The notes under the pieces are model-generated. The model did no database searches. It was not told the origin of the DNA and saw only the letters and a list, made by a program, of their open reading frames with translations. Below are positions 1 to 11,100 of a stretch of 64,000 nt of DNA, piece by piece (positions within the stretch are counted from its first letter, which is position 1; the number at the start of each line of letters is the position of its first letter). Origin of the DNA: Gammaproteobacteria bacterium (lineage in GTDB: Bacteria > Pseudomonadota > Gammaproteobacteria > JAABTG01); the NCBI GenBank assembly GCA_017999615.1, contig JAGNLM010000001.1, positions 186,001 to 250,000 of the forward strand. The letters run 5' to 3'. The position numbers and the translations under genes are program-made.

Positions 1-813
1 ATGGAAGAGATGGGCGTCGTGGTGGAGGTCCATCACCACGAGGTCGCGACCGCGGGCCAGTGCGAGATCGGCACCCGGTTCGACAGCCTGGTGAAGCGCG
101 CCGACGCGACCCAGAACATGAAGTACGCGATCTGGAACGTGGCGAAGTCCTACGGCAAGACCGTGACCTTCATGCCGAAGCCGCTGGTGGGGGACAACGG
201 CAGCGGCATGCACGTGCACCAGTCGCTCGCGAAGGGCGGCAAGAACCTCTTCGCCGGGGACCTCTACGCGGGCCTCTCCGAGACCGCCCTCTATTACATC
301 GGCGGGATCATCAAGCACGCGAAGGCGCTGAACGCCATCACCAACCCTTCGACCAACAGCTACAAGCGCCTGGTGCCGGGCTTCGAGGCGCCGGTCATGC
401 TGGCCTACTCGGCCCGCAACCGCTCGGCCTCCATCCGCATCCCCTACGTGACCAACCCCAAGGCGCGGCGCATCGAGGTCCGCTTCCCCGACCCGACCGC
501 CAATCCCTACCTCGCGTTCTCCGCGATGATGATGGCGGGGCTCGACGGGATCCTCCACAAGATCCACCCGGGTGACCCGATCGACAAGGACCTCTACGAC
601 CTGCCGCCCGAGGAGGAGAAGGCCATTCCCCAGGTCTGCTTCTCCCTGGAGCAGGCCCTCGAGGCGCTCGACCGGGACCGCGAGTTCCTGAAGGTGGGCG
701 GGGTGTTCTCGGATGACCTGATCGACGCGTACATCAAGCTCAAGATGGACGACGTGACCCGCGTGCGGATGACGACGCACCCGGTGGAGTTCGACCTCTA
801 CTACAGCCTGTAA
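1..813 (+). CDS. glnA: Glutamine synthetase type I, C-terminal part (5' end outside window)
   Basis: Ligates ammonia to glutamate using ATP; cytoplasmic dodecamer. The visible 270 residues cover the catalytic domain and C-terminus. About 200 N-terminal residues of the usual ~470 lie upstream, so the ATG at base 1 is an internal methionine, not the start. Visible motifs are [16 protein letters not shown] (residues 8-23), the ATP-site loop [12 protein letters not shown] (64-75) and NRSASIRIP. The adenylylation site is [10 protein letters not shown], with the target tyrosine at window residue 199 (bases 595-597), so this is the covalently regulated GSI-beta form. ntrB and ntrC lie downstream, the expected nitrogen-control neighbourhood. 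Identity is secure. Confidence 0.97.
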   Translation: MEEMGVVVEVHHHEVATAGQCEIGTRFDSLVKRADATQNMKYAIWNVAKSYGKTVTFMPKPLVGDNGSGMHVHQSLAKGGKNLFAGDLYAGLSETALYYIGGIIKHAKALNAITNPSTNSYKRLVPGFEAPVMLAYSARNRSASIRIPYVTNPKARRIEVRFPDPTANPYLAFSAMMMAGLDGILHKIHPGDPIDKDLYDLPPEEEKAIPQVCFSLEQALEALDRDREFLKVGGVFSDDLIDAYIKLKMDDVTRVRMTTHPVEFDLYYSL

Positions 814-820
814 CCGACGG

Positions 821-892
821 GGGCGGGCGGGCTTTGCCCGTCCGCCCCTGCGACCCCGGGTGGGGGTGACGGCCCCAGGGTCCCTTTTTTTT
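821..892 (+). terminator. Terminator region after glnA
   Basis: A 12-bp GC-only stem (821-832 paired with 836-847, one G-U wobble, TTT loop) starts 8 bases after the glnA stop. It has no immediate T-tract, but a run of eight T residues follows at 885-892 after a second G/C-rich inverted segment. It probably separates glnA from the downstream DUF4124-ntrBC unit. Confidence 0.55.
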
Positions 893-919
893 CGGGTTTC
901 CATGGGCTATCGTCCGTGC

Positions 920-1453
920 ATGCGCGTGTGGTCCGCACTGGTGCTCCTCTCCGTCACGGCGCTCGCGAGCGCCCAGGTGTACCGCTCGGTCGGGCCGGAC
1001 GGGTCGGTGGAATTCTCGGACTTCCCGATGACCACGAACGCCACGGTGATCGATGTGCAGCCCGCGCAGACGGCGCCCATGGGCGCTCCTGTGCGGCGCC
1101 CGGCGGCGGTGGCCGCGCCCGCGGCCGAGCCCCGCACCGCGTACCGTCGGTTCGAGATCCTGAGCCCGGGGCCGGACGAGGCCGTTCGGGCCAACGACGG
1201 GAACGTCTCCGTCGCGCTGGCCCTCGAGCCGCCCCTCTCGCCCGGGCATCGTGTGGTGGTCCGGGTCGACGGCCAGCCGGCCGGGGGCGCGGAAGGGTCG
1301 CTCGGCGTGACGCTGGAGAACCTGAGCCGCGGTACGCACCAGCTGGACGCCCTGGTGGTCAACTCCGGTGGCGAGACGGTGGCGAGCGCAGGCCCGGTCA
1401 CGTTCCACGTCCTTCGGGTGCACCGGCCGGCGCCGCGCCCCCAGCCTCACTGA
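920..1453 (+). CDS. Secreted DUF4124-domain protein next to ntrB
   Basis: 177 residues starting at ATG 920; an upstream in-frame start at 860 would put the signal peptide in the wrong place. The N-terminus is a clear signal peptide (MRVWSALVLLSVTALASA) followed by QVYRSVGPDGSVEFSDFP, the hallmark of DUF4124. The rest is a proline/alanine-rich linker and a beta-rich domain with a hydrophobic, Ig-like pattern (VSVALALEPPLSPGHRVVVRVDG). It is probably exported to the periplasm; no enzyme motif is visible. Its TGA overlaps the apparent ntrB start region. DUF4124 proteins often sit beside ntrB in gammaproteobacteria, but their function is unknown. Confidence 0.85.
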   Translation: MRVWSALVLLSVTALASAQVYRSVGPDGSVEFSDFPMTTNATVIDVQPAQTAPMGAPVRRPAAVAAPAAEPRTAYRRFEILSPGPDEAVRANDGNVSVALALEPPLSPGHRVVVRVDGQPAGGAEGSLGVTLENLSRGTHQLDALVVNSGGETVASAGPVTFHVLRVHRPAPRPQPH

Positions 1454-2526
1454 TCGCCCCTCTCCCTGCCACGCTGAACAGCGCCCAGGTCATCGTCGAC
1501 AACCTGGCGACGGCCGTCCTGCTCTTCGACGCCCGGCCCCGCCTGGTGGCGGCCAATCCCTCCGCCGAGGCGCTGCTGGGGGCGAGCTCGCGCAAGCTGC
1601 AGGGCCTGGGGCCCGAGGAGCTTTTTCCCGGGGCCGAGGCCTGGGTGCGCCTCCTCTCCCACGCGCTGGAGGCCGGGCAGCCCTTCACCGAGCGGGAGGT
1701 GCCGCTGGAACGGCCAGGTCTCGAGGCGGCCGTCGTCGACTGCACCGTGACCCCGGTCTTCGACGAGAGGCGGGTGACGGGCCTCCTCGTGGAGATGGTG
1801 CCGGTGGACCGGCACCGCCGGCTCGCCCGCGAGGAGCAGGCCCTCGAGCAGGGCCAGACCATCCACCTCCTGCTCCGGGGACTCGCCCACGAGATCCGCA
1901 ACCCCCTCGGGGGCCTGCGGGGGGCGGCCCAGCTGCTCGAGCGGGAGCTGGGCGATCCGGAGCTCCGGGAGTACACGCAGGTCATCATCGGTGAGGCCGA
2001 CCGCCTGCAGGCCCTGCTCGACCGGCTCCTCGGGCCGAGGCGCCTGCCCCACAAACGGCCCGTGAACATCCACGAGGTGGTCGACCGGGTCTGCACCCTC
2101 GCCCGGGCGGAGGCCCCCGCGGGGGTGCGCATCCGCCGTGACTACGACCCCAGCATCCCCGAGGTGGTGGCCGACTCCGACCTGCTCATCCAGGCGACCC
2201 TGAACGTCGTGCGCAACGCCGTGCAGGCCGTCGGCGCCGAGGGGCTCGTCACGGTGCGCACGCGGGTGCAGCGGCAGGTGACCATCGGCCAGAGGTTCCA
2301 TCGCCTCGCCCTGCGCCTCGAGGTGATCGACGACGGGCCCGGGGTGCCCCCCGAGATCCTGGACCGGATCTTCTACCCGATGGTGTCGGGCCGGGCCGGC
2401 GGCACAGGCCTCGGGCTCTCCATCGCCCAATCGCTGGTCCAGCAGCACGGCGGCCTCGTCCACTGCAGCTCGCGCCCGGGCGAGACGGTCATGACCATCC
2501 TGCTGCCCCTGGAGGACTCGGAGTGA
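1450..2526 (+). CDS. ntrB: Nitrogen regulation sensor histidine kinase NtrB (start uncertain)
   Basis: Kinase/phosphatase partner of NtrC, controlled by PII. An N-terminal PAS domain (IVDNLATAVLLFDARPRL onward) precedes the HisKA box GLAHEIRNPLGGLRGAAQLL, with the phospho-accepting His encoded at 1888-1890. The ATPase part shows NVVRNAVQAV (N box), DDGPGVP (G1) and GGTGLGLSIA (G2), ending at the family-typical C-terminus. Homology begins about residue 10, yet no ATG, GTG or TTG lies in frame near 1440-1500. I place the start at CTG 1450, which overlaps the TGA of the preceding gene as CTGA; CTG 1474 is an alternative. The first canonical codon downstream (GTG 1546) would cut into the PAS domain. 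The gene ends in a GTGA overlap with ntrC. Confidence 0.9.
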   Translation: MIAPLPATLNSAQVIVDNLATAVLLFDARPRLVAANPSAEALLGASSRKLQGLGPEELFPGAEAWVRLLSHALEAGQPFTEREVPLERPGLEAAVVDCTVTPVFDERRVTGLLVEMVPVDRHRRLAREEQALEQGQTIHLLLRGLAHEIRNPLGGLRGAAQLLERELGDPELREYTQVIIGEADRLQALLDRLLGPRRLPHKRPVNIHEVVDRVCTLARAEAPAGVRIRRDYDPSIPEVVADSDLLIQATLNVVRNAVQAVGAEGLVTVRTRVQRQVTIGQRFHRLALRLEVIDDGPGVPPEILDRIFYPMVSGRAGGTGLGLSIAQSLVQQHGGLVHCSSRPGETVMTILLPLEDSE

Positions 2527-3929
2527 CGGGACGGGAGACGGTGTGGGTGGTCGACGACGACCGCTCGATCCGCTGGGTGCTCGAGAAGGTGCTGCGCCAG
2601 GCGGGGATGGAGGTCACCACGTTCGCGGGCGGCGGCGGGGTCCTGGAACGTCTGGAGGGGGGCCCCCCCGACGTCGTCGTCTCGGACATCCGGATGCCGG
2701 ACCGCGACGGCCTCGACCTGCTGAGGGAGATCGGAAGCCGTTTTCCGGACCTGCCGGTCATCATCATGACGGCCTACTCGGACCTCGACAGCGCCGTCGC
2801 GGCCTACCAGGGGGGGGCGTTCGAGTACCTCCCGAAGCCCTTCGACGTGGACGAGGCGGTGGAGCTGGTCCGTAAGGCCGCCGCCCGGCGCAAGGGAACC
2901 GCCGCCGAGGGCCAGGCGGGCGGCGGGGAGGGGGGGGAGATCCTCGGCTCGGCGCCCTCGATGCAGGAGGTGTTCCGGGCCATCGGGCGGCTCTCGCGCT
3001 CGAGCATCACCGTGCTCATCACCGGCGAGTCCGGGACGGGCAAGGAGCTGGTCGCCCGCGCCCTGCACCGCCACAGCCCCCGGGCGGACCGGCCCTTCGT
3101 GGCCCTCAACACCGCGGCGATCCCCCGCGACCTGCTGGAGTCGGAGCTCTTCGGCCACGAGCGTGGGGCCTTCACCGGCGCCCAGGCCCAGCGCCGGGGG
3201 CGGTTCGAGCAGGCGGACGGGGGAACGCTCTTCCTCGACGAGATCGGCGACATGCCCGTCGAGCTCCAGACCCGCCTCCTGCGGGTGCTGTCCGACGGCG
3301 AGTTCTACCGCGTGGGGGGGCCGGCCCCGGTCCGGGTGGACGTGCGGGTGATCGCGGCGACCCACCAGGACCTCGAGCGGCGGGTCCGCCAGGGGCTCTT
3401 CCGCGAGGACCTCTTTCACCGCCTGAACGTCATCCGCGTGCACGTCCCGCCCCTGCGCGAGCGCAGCGGGGACGTGCCCCCGCTGGCCCGCCACTTCCTG
3501 GAGGCGGCGGCGCGGGAGCTGCGGGTGGAGCCCAAACAAATGCGGTCCGAGGTCGAGGCCTACCTCGCCGGTCTGGAGTGGCCCGGCAACGTGCGCCAGC
3601 TGGAGAACACCTGCCGCTGGCTCACGGTCATGGCCACGGGCCGGGAGATCCACCTGGAGGACCTGCCGGTGGAGCTCCGGCAGAAGGGGGAGGAGGGGGT
3701 GCGTCCGGGCTGGGAGGCCGAGCTGCGCCGCTGGGCCCAGGGGCGCCTCGCGCGGGGCGAGGGGGGGCTGCTCGAGGAGGCCCTGCCGCTGCTGGAGCGG
3801 ACCCTGGTGGAGGCCGCCCTGGCGCACACCGGTGGCCGGCGCCAGGACGCCGCGAGGCTGCTCGGCTGGGGCCGCAATACTCTCACGCGCAAGCTGAAGG
3901 AAATGGGCATGGGGAGCGAGGACGGCTAG
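2523..3929 (+). CDS. ntrC: Nitrogen regulation response regulator NtrC
   Basis: Sigma-54 enhancer-binding activator of glnA and other nitrogen genes, phosphorylated by NtrB. 468 residues from GTG 2523, which overlaps the ntrB stop (GTGA). The receiver domain carries VVDDDRS and the phospho-acceptor Asp55 in VVVSDIRMPD, with K at YLPKPFD. The AAA+ domain has Walker A GESGTGKE (about 168-175), the sigma-54 contact loop GAFTGA (215-220) and Walker B GTLFLDEIGDMP. The C-terminal Fis-type helix-turn-helix is RQDAARLLGWGRNTLTRKLKEM. Length matches E. coli NtrC (469). Identification is firm. Confidence 0.97.
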   Translation: MTGRETVWVVDDDRSIRWVLEKVLRQAGMEVTTFAGGGGVLERLEGGPPDVVVSDIRMPDRDGLDLLREIGSRFPDLPVIIMTAYSDLDSAVAAYQGGAFEYLPKPFDVDEAVELVRKAAARRKGTAAEGQAGGGEGGEILGSAPSMQEVFRAIGRLSRSSITVLITGESGTGKELVARALHRHSPRADRPFVALNTAAIPRDLLESELFGHERGAFTGAQAQRRGRFEQADGGTLFLDEIGDMPVELQTRLLRVLSDGEFYRVGGPAPVRVDVRVIAATHQDLERRVRQGLFREDLFHRLNVIRVHVPPLRERSGDVPPLARHFLEAAARELRVEPKQMRSEVEAYLAGLEWPGNVRQLENTCRWLTVMATGREIHLEDLPVELRQKGEEGVRPGWEAELRRWAQGRLARGEGGLLEEALPLLERTLVEAALAHTGGRRQDAARLLGWGRNTLTRKLKEMGMGSEDG

Positions 3930-3991
3930 GGGTACACTGCGCGCCCCGGCGGCAACCGCCGCCCTCCAGCCAGACGAGACGAGGTGGGCCC

Positions 3992-5509
3992 GTGGCCCGC
4001 GCCAATTCCCGAGACGCCGCACCCTGCGACACCCTGGCCGCCGTCGACCTGGGGTCCAACAGCTTCCACATGGTCGTCGCGCAGGTCTGCGACGGCGGGG
4101 CGCTGCAGGTGGTCGACCAGCTCCGCGAGCAACTCCAGCTCGCGGCGGGCCTGGACGACGACCGCCGGCTGTCCCCCGAGTCCCGGGACCGCGCCCTGGC
4201 GTGCCTGGAGCGCTTCGGGGAGCGGCTGGGCGGCCTGCGCAGGGGCAAGGTCCGGGCGGTGGGGACCAACACGCTGCGCACCATGCGCGGGAGCGCGGAG
4301 TTCCTCGTCGCGGCCGAGCGGGCGCTGGGCCACCCGATCGAGGTCATCGCCGGGCACGAGGAGGCCCGCCTCATCTATCTCGGCGTTGCCCACACCCTGG
4401 CGGACGACGGGGGGCGGCGGCTGGTCGTGGACATCGGGGGCGGGAGCACCGAGCTCATCATCGGGCAGCGCTTCGAGCCGCGTCACCAGGAGAGCCTCTA
4501 CCTCGGGTGTGTCACCGCGTCGCGCGCGCACTTCCCGGGCGGGGTTCTCAGCGAGGGGGCGTTCCAGCGCGCCCAGATCGCGGCCCGGCTGGAGCTGGAG
4601 TCGGTCGAGCGACACTTCCGGCGCGTGGGGTGGGACGACTGCATCGGCTCGTCGGGGACGGTCAAGGCCGTGCGCTCCGTGCTGGTCGCGAACGGCTGGA
4701 GCGCGGGCACGATCACCCGCAAGGGCCTCGAGAGGGTCCGCCGCGCGCTGGTTCGGGCCGGAAACGTCGAGGCCCTGGCGATGGACGGGCTCTCCCGGGA
4801 GAGGACGGGGATCCTGCCCGGAGGCCTGGCGATCCTGACCGCGGTCTTCGACTCGCTCGGGGTCCGCGAGATGAAGGTGTCGGACGGGGCCCTGCGCGAG
4901 GGGCTCCTCTACGACCTGCTCGGGCGGATCGGGCACGAGGACGTTCGGGAGCGCACCATCGCCGCCGTGGCCCGCCGTTACCAGGTCTCCCAGCGCTTCG
5001 CCGAGCGCGTGGCGCAGACCGCGGAGGCCTGCCGGGCCCAGGTCGAGGCGGTCTGGGACCTGGCGGGGGAGGAGCAGGGCAAGATGCTGCAGTGGGCGGC
5101 CCGGTTGCACGAGGTCGGGTTGGCGGTCTCCCACCAGGGTTACCACAAGCACGGGGCCTACCTGTTGCGCTACTCGGACCTGCCGGGTTTTTCCCGAGAG
5201 GACCAGACGGTGTTGAGCCTCCTCATCCGGGGCCAGCGCCGGCGCTTTCCGAGGGAGGAGCTGGCGGAGTTGCCCGAGGCGGCGGTGAAGCCCGCCACCC
5301 GGATGTGCGTGCTGCTGCGCCTGGCGGTCCTGCTCAACCACGGACGCAGCCCGGAGCCGCTCCCCGCCTTCCGGTTGGCGGCGGGGGACGACTCCCTGGA
5401 GCTGGTGTTTCCGGACGGCTGGCTCGACCGGCACCCGCTCACCCGCGCAAACCTGGAGCAGGAGGCGGAGTCCCTGAAGGCGGAGCGGCTGCGGCTGACC
5501 TTCGGGTAG
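3992..5509 (+). CDS. ppx: Exopolyphosphatase / guanosine pentaphosphate phosphatase (Ppx/GppA)
   Basis: Removes terminal phosphate from long polyphosphate chains and/or converts pppGpp to ppGpp. 505 residues from GTG 3992, preceded by GAGG. N-terminal ASKHA-fold motifs are AAVDLGSNSFHMVVA and the second phosphate loop VVDIGGGSTELI; the GSSGTVKAVRSVL segment follows. The C-terminal HD-like domain includes LHEVGLAVSHQGYHKHGAYLL. Length fits Ppx (513) and GppA (494), and I cannot separate the two by eye. It is convergent with hemB, only 12 bases away, and a short GGCGG/CCGCC inverted repeat (3948-3960) lies between ntrC and this gene. Confidence 0.9.
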   Translation: MARANSRDAAPCDTLAAVDLGSNSFHMVVAQVCDGGALQVVDQLREQLQLAAGLDDDRRLSPESRDRALACLERFGERLGGLRRGKVRAVGTNTLRTMRGSAEFLVAAERALGHPIEVIAGHEEARLIYLGVAHTLADDGGRRLVVDIGGGSTELIIGQRFEPRHQESLYLGCVTASRAHFPGGVLSEGAFQRAQIAARLELESVERHFRRVGWDDCIGSSGTVKAVRSVLVANGWSAGTITRKGLERVRRALVRAGNVEALAMDGLSRERTGILPGGLAILTAVFDSLGVREMKVSDGALREGLLYDLLGRIGHEDVRERTIAAVARRYQVSQRFAERVAQTAEACRAQVEAVWDLAGEEQGKMLQWAARLHEVGLAVSHQGYHKHGAYLLRYSDLPGFSREDQTVLSLLIRGQRRRFPREELAELPEAAVKPATRMCVLLRLAVLLNHGRSPEPLPAFRLAAGDDSLELVFPDGWLDRHPLTRANLEQEAESLKAERLRLTFG

Positions 5510-5521
5510 GGCCGGCTCGAC

Positions 5522-7227
<1,706 letters not shown>

Positions 7228-7249
7228 GCGCGCGTCACCGCTCGCTTGC

Positions 7250-7278
7250 CCGTGGGGCGAGGCTTGCCCGCCCCACGG
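7250..7278 (-). terminator. 10-bp perfect hairpin between the DUF4412-like gene and the ParA gene
   Basis: Bases 7250-7259 and 7269-7278 are perfect inverted copies with a 9-base loop. The hairpin lies in the 63-base gap between two minus-strand genes. No T-tract follows in the direction of transcription, so it may attenuate, stabilise mRNA or aid rho-dependent termination. Confidence 0.35.
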
Positions 7279-7290
7279 ACGGACTGTCCT

Positions 7291-7938
7291 TCACTTTACC
7301 GCGTGGGGCGCGGCCGGCGCTCCGGCCTGACCCTGGGGCGGGCGCTGGGGCAGCTCGACCTTCTTGTAGTCGGCGGGCACGACGAAGAGGTCCGCCGGCT
7401 GCGGGCCCTCCGTCACGTCACGCAGCTCGGTCTGCGCGCCGCCCTGGAACTCCGCCCGGATCGGTGTGCGCAGGCGCTGGTCCACCCACATCACCGAGCG
7501 GAAGGAGTCCTTGCCCTGGACCGCGATCACCTCCCATTTGTCGGTGGCCCGGCTGTTCACGCTCTCGCTGCCGAGCTTGGTGCACTTCAGCCCGCTGTCC
7601 TTCTGCTGACAGGGGTGCCCGGCCTCGTCCGGCATGGGGGGCCGGCCCGCCGCGGCGGTTCCCGCCCCGGGTCCCTTCATCTCGACGTACTCCTTGCGGT
7701 CGGGGTTCAGGATCCACGCCGTGTTCTTTTCCCCGTCGGTGATCGTGATGCGGGTCTGCCCCTCCTGCACGGCCTCCTGGCGCATCTTGTTCTTCGACAC
7801 GTAGAGCTTGCCGGTCACCGTGCCCTTCTGCGGCATGGTCTGTACCGCCGTGGCCGAGAAGTCCACGTCCGAAGGCGCCGCCCACACTCCGGTCAACGGA
7901 AGTGCCAGGGCCGCGAGTGCGAGAAACCTTGTACGCAT
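7291..7938 (-). CDS. Secreted DUF4412-like protein
   Basis: 215 residues from the ATG at 7936-7938, preceded on the minus strand by GGAGAG. A signal peptide (MRTRFLALAALALPLTGVWA) is followed by a beta-rich sequence: DFSATAVQTMPQKGTVTGKL, then YVSKNKMRQE, ITITDGEKNTAWILNPDRKEYVEM, and a cysteine pair in HPCQQKDSGLKCTKLG. The alternating strands resemble DUF4412/LolA-like periplasmic proteins. The C-terminus is proline/alanine-rich. It lies downstream of the RND pump gene on the same strand but is separated by 200 bases containing an A/T-rich patch (8041-8060), so it probably has its own promoter. No catalytic residue is recognisable. Confidence 0.75.
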   Translation of the reverse strand: MRTRFLALAALALPLTGVWAAPSDVDFSATAVQTMPQKGTVTGKLYVSKNKMRQEAVQEGQTRITITDGEKNTAWILNPDRKEYVEMKGPGAGTAAAGRPPMPDEAGHPCQQKDSGLKCTKLGSESVNSRATDKWEVIAVQGKDSFRSVMWVDQRLRTPIRAEFQGGAQTELRDVTEGPQPADLFVVPADYKKVELPQRPPQGQAGAPAAPHAVK

Positions 7939-8138
7939 GTTGCTTCTCTCCGTTACGTTCTTCAAAAACCTGGCTGTCGCACGTGGTGCCGGCGAAGCCG
8001 AATGGGGTGGGCCCCGCCCGCGCCTCTTTTTCTTCGAATCGCTGCGGGCCGTGATTTTACATTCTTGGCGATAGGCCGGTGTCTGTCCAGGGCAGGTGCC
8101 TCCCGGGGACAAGCCCGGCACGGACAGGCCTCGCCCGC

Positions 8139-11100
8139 TCACTCGCCCCCGTTCTCAGGGGGCTCTTCCTCCAGCCCGGGCACCTTCTCTTTGAGCCGGA
8201 TCCCGCGCCGCTTGCGGGACCCTGCCAACTTCGCCTCCGGCTGGGCCGACCTGGGCTCCGGCGCCTCTGTCTTTGGCCCCGGCGCGGGCGGCCTCCGCTC
8301 GGGCGCAGCCGGCCTCGGCTCCAGGCTGGCTGGTTTCGGCGCGGGGGCAGGCGGCGGGGTGGGGGAGGGGCGGGGCGCGCGGGGTGCCGGCGCGGAACGA
8401 GGGGCGCGCGCAGCGGGTGCGGGCTCAGCGGGTCCCGGCTGTTGGGGGACCGCAACCGCCGAGGCCAGCCGGGAGCGCCAGTGCCGGATCGTGTGCCGGG
8501 ACAGGACCGCAACCCGCCGCACCGCGCGTCCCGCCGCCCTGCGCAAGGGGACCGAGACCTGCTCCCAGAGGGCCAAGGCCTGCTCCCGGACCTCCGTGGT
8601 GATGACCCCCAACCGGCGGCGCGCTTTCACCAGGGCGGGATAGGCGGAGAGGCGCCCCGGGGCGGGGGGCCGCCTGGCCGGGGATTGTCCCCCCGTGCCG
8701 CTGAAGGCGAGCCGCTTGAGGGCGTCCTCGGCGTTCACGCAGCCGATGGGGATGACCACCAGGGTGAGCAGGGTCGAGACGATGACGCCGAAGGCGAGGG
8801 AGACCGCCATGCCCTTGAAGATGGAGTCGCCCAGGATGACGCTCGCCCCGGCCACGAGCGCGAGGGCGGTGATGAGGATGGGGCGCGTGCGGGTTTTGCA
8901 GGCCTGGATCACCGCCTCCTCGACCGACAACCCCCGGCGCACGGCGTGGATGGAGAAATCGACCAGCAGGATGGAGTTGCGCACGATGATGCCGGCGAGC
9001 GCGATCCAGCCGATCATCGAGGTAGCGGTGAACTCCGCGTCGAAGAGCCAGTGGCCGGGGATGATCCCGAGGAGGGTCAGGGGAATGGGGGCCATGATCA
9101 GGGCGGGTATCCGGAAGTCGCCGAATTCCCAGACCACCAGGACGTAGATGAGCAGGAGCGCCGCGGCGAAGGCCACCCCGAGGTCCCGGAAGGTCTCGTA
9201 GGTGACGGTCCACTCGCCGGTCCACTCGAAGCCCGAGCGGCCGTCGCTCTCGGGCGGGCCGAAGAAGCTGCCGCTCACCGGGTGACCGTCCGGAGACCGG
9301 TAGCCCTGGAGCAGGTCCTCCACCTGGAGCATGCCGTAGATGGGCGCGGCCAGCCGGCCCACGCTCTCTGCGGTCACGTACTCCACGGACCGCAGGTCCT
9401 TGTGGTAGATGGTGAAATCCTCGGGCACCTGCACGAAGCGGCCGAGCTCGGCGAGCGGCACGGTGCCGCCGGTGGCCGTCGGGATGGGGAGGTCGCTCAA
9501 GCGGTTGACCTGGGAGCGCTGGGCGAGCGGGACCTGGATGACGATGTGGGTCGGCTCCAGGGCGCGGGCGCCCTTGATGTCCCCCAGCTTGTAGTTGCCC
9601 ATGGCCATCGCCAGGTTGCGGTTGATGGTGTCGACCGAGATCCCCCGGCGCACCGCCTTCTCGGTCTCCACCTCGAACCGCCAGTAGGCGTAGGGGGCCT
9701 CCAGTTGGTTGTCCACGTCCCCGAGGTTCGGGGCCCGCTCGAAGATCTCGGTGAGGTCGGCCGCGACCCGGCGCCGGGTTGCGGGGTCCGGCCCGTGGAC
9801 CTCGGCGACGACGGTCTGCAGGACCGGCGGGCCGGGGGGCATCTCCACGACGGCGATCCGGGCGCCGGCCGCGCGCGCGGGCTCCGTGAGCCACTCGCGC
9901 GCCGCGACCGCCAGGTCGTGGCTGGTCAGGTGGCGCTGGCTCTTGTGGGTGACCTGGACATGGATCTCCGCCTGCCAGGGTTTGTCCCGCAGGTAGTAGT
10001 GGCGAACCATGCCGTTGAAATCGAAGGGCCGGGCGGTGCCCACGTAGGTCTGGAGCGCGGTGACCTCGGGCACCCGCTGGCGCACGATCTCCGCCAGGCG
10101 CCGGGTGAGGTTGGCGGTGACGGGGAGCGCGGTCCCCTCGGGCATGTTGATGACGACGCTGAGCTCGGACTTGTTGTCGAGCGGCAGCATCTTCACCGTC
10201 ACCCACTTCGTGTAGAAGAACGAGAGGGCCACCAGCAGGCTGCCCCAGAGGACCGCCTGGAAGGCGATGCGCTTGCGGCGGTCGTGGATGAGCGGCACCA
10301 GGATGTCCCGGAACAGCTTGTCCAGCCGCTCGCTCGTCTCGTGCTCGCGCCTCTCCGCCGTGCGCAGGTACGCCATGGGGGGCTTCAGGTGCATCGCCCA
10401 CCACGGGGTGAACACGAACGCCGCCAGGAGCGAGAAGACCATGGCCGCGGAGCCGAGGGCCGGGATCGGCTCCATGTAGGGCCCCATCATGCCGGTCACG
10501 AAGCCCATGGGGAGCAGGGCGGCGACGACCGTGAAGGTCGCGAGGATGGTGGGGTTACCCACCTCGCGCACCGCGTCGACGGCGGTCTCCGCCGAGGTGT
10601 TTCCCTCCTCCAGCCAGCGCCGGTAGACGTTCTCCACCACCACGATGGCGTCGTCCACCAGGATGCCGATGGAGAAGATGAGGGCGAACAGGCTGACGCG
10701 GTCGATCGTGTAGCCCATGAGGAAGGCCGCGAACACCGTGAACAGGATGACGACGGGGATGACCAGGAGCACGACCAGCGCGGGGCGCAGCGCGCGGAAG
10801 GCAAGCAGGACCAGGATGAAGACGAAGCCGGTGGCCTTGAAGAGCTTCGCGATCAGCTCGTTCACCTTGTCGTTCGCGCTCTCCCCGTAGTTGCGGGTGA
10901 GGGACACCTGGACGTTGTCCGGGATGAGCACTCCCTTCAGGGCCTCGAGCCGGCCGAGGATGGCGTGCGCGACCTCGACCCCGTTGCTGCCCTCCTTCTT
11001 GGCGAGCGCCACGGTCACCGCGGGGGCCCCGGCCGCCTCGACCGGGTGCTTGCCTGCAGGTGCGCTGTAGTACTCGACGATCTGGCTCGTGTCCTCCGGC

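Noticed and set aside
916-1449. N-terminal extension of the ntrB frame from ATG 916
   Set aside because: The extension is Arg/Gly-rich noise lying over the DUF4124 gene, which has a clear signal peptide in another frame.
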